Below, piece by piece: positions 22,236 through 24,880 of a stretch of DNA of 24,880 nt; position 1 is the first letter of the stretch; each line of letters opens with the position of its first letter. The notes under the pieces are model-generated. The model did not search any database. It saw nothing but the letters and a program-made list of their open reading frames with translations, and was not told the DNA's origin. This stretch comes from a virus: positions 1-24,880 of IMG/VR virus record IMGVR_UViG_3300035307_000002; one strand, 5' to 3'. The translations under genes were made by a program, and so were the position numbers.

Positions 22236-23228
22236 ATGTCTGTCTACCTATCCTCTGTATTCGGCGCTGGCGCGCAACTGTTCAGTAATCAGGGGGTGGT
22301 GCTGGCTGGTGGTAAGATCAATACGTACCTTGCTGGTACGACGACCCCCGCCACCACGTACACCACATCGGCCGGTAACGTGCCGAACTCCAACCCAATC
22401 GTGTTGGACTCGGCTGGTCGAGTGACGACAGCCATCTGGCTGACTGGCGGGGTGTCGTATAAGTTCATAGTTACTGATTCCGTCGGTGGCAGTGTAGGCC
22501 CCACGCTTGACAATATCTCTGGCGTGGGGGATCCCGGCCTCGGTGGCGGTCTGGCTCAGTGGCTCAGTTCTGGGTTTACCCCAGCATACAGCACGGGCTC
22601 ACAGTTCACAACGGTGGGGGACAGCACTAGCGTATTCACGGCGGGCAGGCGGCTTAAGAGCTCGGTTACGGCTGGTACAGCGTACAGCACGGTCATCTCC
22701 TCAACATTTGGAGCGGGATCTACGACAGTTGTTGTGGGGAACGACAGCACCCCACTGGATTCAGGAATGTCGGCCGTTCAGGTGGGGATAATCACCGCAT
22801 TGTCCGGATCAGGAACGATAGCGTTGCCATACAGACCGGCGTTCTATTTTACGACCGCTGCAACTATCACCGCCCCATCAACTAATGGCACGTTCACCAC
22901 TTATAGTGTCCAGTGGTACGACACTCTGGGTAACTTCAACAATACCACGGGTACCTTCACGGCTACGATTCCGGGAATTTACCTGTTCGTGGCGCGAGTC
23001 ACGTACATCAACGGGTCTGCGAATCAGGGTACTTTTTCTCTCAATGCTGGCAGCTATGGCAATCGTGTTGCGTCGCCCAACCCCACAGTCGCATCAACTC
23101 AATATGAGATGGTGACTACGGTCTTGGCTAAGATGCAGGCGGGAGAGGGGGCGTCTGTCATCTATCAAGTGGGGGCGGGCACTCCGACAGCGATCTGCTC
23201 TTCATTCGGTGGCCTCTTAGTGGGGTAG
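22236..23228 (+). CDS. tail fiber protein with C-terminal C1q-like domain
   Basis: The product has 330 residues and starts at ATG 22236, with AAGGAAC upstream. Residues 12-95 (LFSNQGVVLAGGKINTYLAGTTTPATTY...NPIVLDSAGRV...YKFIVTDSVG) form a widespread phage fiber N-terminal domain. Residues about 105-187 (WLSSGFTPAYSTGSQFTTVGDSTSVFTAGRRLKSSVTAG) match a second common fiber unit. Residues about 200-330 look like a C1q/TNF jelly roll (PAFYFTTAATI, FNNTTGTFTATIPGIYLFVARVTYI), probably the receptor-binding head. It is likely trimeric. It differs from the collagen-like protein at 6472 in lacking Gly-X-Y repeats. Confidence 0.82.
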   Translation: MSVYLSSVFGAGAQLFSNQGVVLAGGKINTYLAGTTTPATTYTTSAGNVPNSNPIVLDSAGRVTTAIWLTGGVSYKFIVTDSVGGSVGPTLDNISGVGDPGLGGGLAQWLSSGFTPAYSTGSQFTTVGDSTSVFTAGRRLKSSVTAGTAYSTVISSTFGAGSTTVVVGNDSTPLDSGMSAVQVGIITALSGSGTIALPYRPAFYFTTAATITAPSTNGTFTTYSVQWYDTLGNFNNTTGTFTATIPGIYLFVARVTYINGSANQGTFSLNAGSYGNRVASPNPTVASTQYEMVTTVLAKMQAGEGASVIYQVGAGTPTAICSSFGGLLVG

Positions 23229-23234
23229 TGTGAC

Positions 23235-23465
23235 ATGGTAGAAGAATTTAGCGCCCGAGATTTCGGCCGCCTGGAGGCCGAAGTGGAAGGATTGACGGAT
23301 ATGGTCAAGGCACAAGGCGTCAAGATTGACGCTCAAGGTGTGAAGATTGACCATCTGCTTGAACTCGCAGCCCGCAGTAAGGGGGCCAACACCGTACTGA
23401 TTTCCTTGGCCAGCATAGCCGGTGCGCTCATGTCGTGGATGGTAGATCACCTAGTACATAGGTAG
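23235..23465 (+). CDS. small coiled-coil membrane protein, holin/XhlA-like
   Basis: The frame encodes 76 residues from ATG 23235. Residues about 10-45 form a charged amphipathic coiled coil containing an exact duplication, AQGVKID AQGVKID (26-39). One hydrophobic segment follows at about 52-70 (NTVLISLASIAGALMSWMV), and the tail is short (DHLVHR). This layout is that of XhlA-type lysis accessory or single-span holin-like proteins, which permeabilise or anchor to the inner membrane late in infection. No endolysin or second holin gene adjoins it, so the lysis call is tentative. An ejection or tail-anchoring membrane role is an alternative. Confidence 0.6.
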   Translation: MVEEFSARDFGRLEAEVEGLTDMVKAQGVKIDAQGVKIDHLLELAARSKGANTVLISLASIAGALMSWMVDHLVHR

Positions 23466-23471
23466 GACACC

Positions 23472-24880
23472 GTGCCCGGTGCATACCTAGACCCCGAAAC
23501 CCCCAAGTACCCGATGGCGTCTTGGCTGGGGGAGAAGGCGCTGCCCGCCGTAAGTGAATTCATGTCTAAGCCGTTCGGTTACGACAACCCCCCAGGCCGA
23601 ATGATGGCCGAAGCGTTTGTTGGCCCCGTGGCCCGCACAGCTACGCGCATCGGTTACGGTGAAGACCCCGTAACCGAGGGCACAGGGCAGACTCGTCGTA
23701 TCCGTGAAGACGTGCTGAACCTCCCCAACCCACTGAAGGGCCTGGGCGCTGGCAAGGCGATGTTCATGGGCATCAGGGCTCTGAATACAGATAAGCGTGC
23801 GTTGGCGCTGGCTCAGAAGATGGAGGCGGCTGGGCACGACCCGGAGAAGATCTGGACAGACACTGGGTTCTTTAAATCTCCCGACGGGCACTGGAAATGG
23901 GAAGCTACCGACCACAACACTGCGTTCAAGGGCATTGACGAGTTAAAGAAGCAGAGGCAGTTTGAATTCGACAAGATAAAGACTATTGAGGACGCCCAGG
24001 TCATACAGCACTTTACGGGTAAGGGGCTGCCACTCCTACAAGCTACTGAGGAAGCCGAGAGGTATCTGGGGCACTCCGTTTCTAATCAGTCTCACCAATA
24101 CGCCATGAATTATTCTGGTCAAGAGCTGATTGATCGTTACCACGACTATAATAACAAGATATGGAAGGACCCGCTGCGTTCTGATCTGAATACGATGATG
24201 CCTCACGTCGGGTTGGCGAACAACTACCCCGATATGAAATATATGGGGGTCAGGCTTGAGGATCAGGAAGAGGGGGTTGCGGGTAGTTTCCATGCGGGGT
24301 TGGCGGGCACCCCCGGCACAGTAACAATGAGGCATGAGTATGTGCTCCCCAATGGCGACGGCGCCCCCTATGGCCGCAGCCACGTATTGCACGAGTTGCA
24401 GCACGCCGTGGCTGCGGCGGAGGGTCACGACCCAGGTGCGAATGTCGCACACACGTATAAACAGAGGAATGCGAAGGCCAATGAATACATGCAGCTACAG
24501 GACAACTTTCTGACCACAAGAGCAGCCCTGGGCGTTATGAAAGAGAACCCGGGCATGACCCCGGAGATCGCGCTTAAGGAAATCATTGACTCAGCGAACC
24601 ACTACGGCAGGGCACCCACCGCCAGTGACCGGGAAATCATACTGAGGATGCTGGGTGATCCTAAGAATTACCCAGAGGATAGGTTGGCCGCTTACGCCAG
24701 TGCAGCTAGGGGCACTGCTCAGAATCACGGGATGATCACTAGAGATCAAGGATTAGAGCTCTACAGGAAAAACATCGGGGAGACCGAGGCGCGTGCCACC
24801 CAGAAGCGCATGGACATGACCCCGGACCAGCGCCGCGCCCGCTTCCCCATGAAGGACTACGATCCAGGTCCGTACTATAC
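23472..24880 (+). CDS. large polyvalent virion protein with HELQH metallopeptidase domain (3' end missing)
   Basis: The frame is open from GTG 23472 (7 nt after the previous stop, GTAGGAC upstream) to the right edge, at least 469 codons. The N-terminal 75 residues are basic/neutral and unrecognised. TGFFKSPDGHWKWEATD (about 129-145) and a LNTMMPHVGLANNYPDMKYMGV segment match parts of phage large polyvalent proteins. Residues 307-311 are HELQH, with Glu317 at HExxHxxxxxE spacing and an upstream YVLPNGDGAPYGRSHVL. ETEARATQKRMDMTPDQRRARFP near the edge is a typical end of that domain. These proteins are huge multidomain factors thought to be injected with DNA; the zinc-protease domain could cleave host or virion proteins. 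Confidence 0.8.
   Translation, partial: MPGAYLDPETPKYPMASWLGEKALPAVSEFMSKPFGYDNPPGRMMAEAFVGPVARTATRIGYGEDPVTEGTGQTRRIREDVLNLPNPLKGLGAGKAMFMGIRALNTDKRALALAQKMEAAGHDPEKIWTDTGFFKSPDGHWKWEATDHNTAFKGIDELKKQRQFEFDKIKTIEDAQVIQHFTGKGLPLLQATEEAERYLGHSVSNQSHQYAMNYSGQELIDRYHDYNNKIWKDPLRSDLNTMMPHVGLANNYPDMKYMGVRLEDQEEGVAGSFHAGLAGTPGTVTMRHEYVLPNGDGAPYGRSHVLHELQHAVAAAEGHDPGANVAHTYKQRNAKANEYMQLQDNFLTTRAALGVMKENPGMTPEIALKEIIDSANHYGRAPTASDREIILRMLGDPKNYPEDRLAAYASAARGTAQNHGMITRDQGLELYRKNIGETEARATQKRMDMTPDQRRARFPMKDYDPGPYY

Noticed and set aside
1-24880. tRNA genes, CRISPR arrays, insertion sequences or attachment sites
   Set aside because: There are no cloverleaf-like segments, regularly spaced short repeats, transposase frames or integrase-linked duplications. 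The repeats present are in-frame protein repeats.

Overview
The window is a continuous block of the virion-structure module of a tailed bacteriophage with a short, P22-type (podovirus-like) tail machine. Every gene I accept is on the + strand. Genes abut or overlap by 1-20 nt with almost no intergenic space, and the only clear transcription stop is one hairpin near 5.98 kb. GC content looks high and the code is standard, with several GTG starts and one TTG start. Both edges cut a gene, and the left edge carries a 33-nt Illumina adapter (12-44). This is therefore an incompletely trimmed, probably metagenomic contig, and the left end is not a natural genome end. No terminase, integrase, replication gene, tRNA, CRISPR array or endolysin is visible. 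A Gram-negative host is likely from the P22/BPP-1-like tail logic, but this is inference.

Layout. 45-723: the tail of an unidentified gene, a small hydrophilic protein and a HAD-fold phosphatase-like protein. 725-5962: head genes, consisting of portal, a small protein, a scaffold-like protein, an N4-gp56-like major capsid protein, a probable decoration protein and a small virion-type protein, followed by a UUCG-loop terminator. 6021-10623: an array of low-complexity fiber or decoration genes. It includes a collagen-like/C1q-like protein with near-identical DNA repeats and a fiber with a tandem 57-residue duplication. Two proteins sharing an unusual FNFLPPGMEI peptide flank this array. 10626-13333: small genes and then two carbohydrate/methylation enzymes, an FkbM-type methyltransferase and a methyltransferase-GT9 glycosyltransferase fusion. 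13330-16590: tail-adaptor (P22 gp4-like) and DNA-stabilisation/needle-hub (P22 gp10-like) proteins, a small virion protein and a cupin. 16587-20932: three probable DNA-ejection proteins, the first ending in an S74-type (endosialidase chaperone) module. 20913-22226: a PurD-like ATP-grasp ligase. 22236-23465: a C1q-type tail fiber and a small coiled-coil/membrane protein. 23472-end: a large polyvalent protein with an HELQH metallopeptidase motif, running off the right edge.

Together these genes make the head, neck, ejection apparatus and adhesins. The unexpected elements are three enzyme genes embedded in the late structural operon: the FkbM methyltransferase, the methyltransferase-glycosyltransferase fusion and the ATP-grasp ligase. 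They would be co-expressed with virion proteins. The simplest hypotheses are covalent modification of virion or fiber proteins, or late remodelling of host surface or metabolites. All functional calls come from motif and gene-order recognition by eye; no database search was run.
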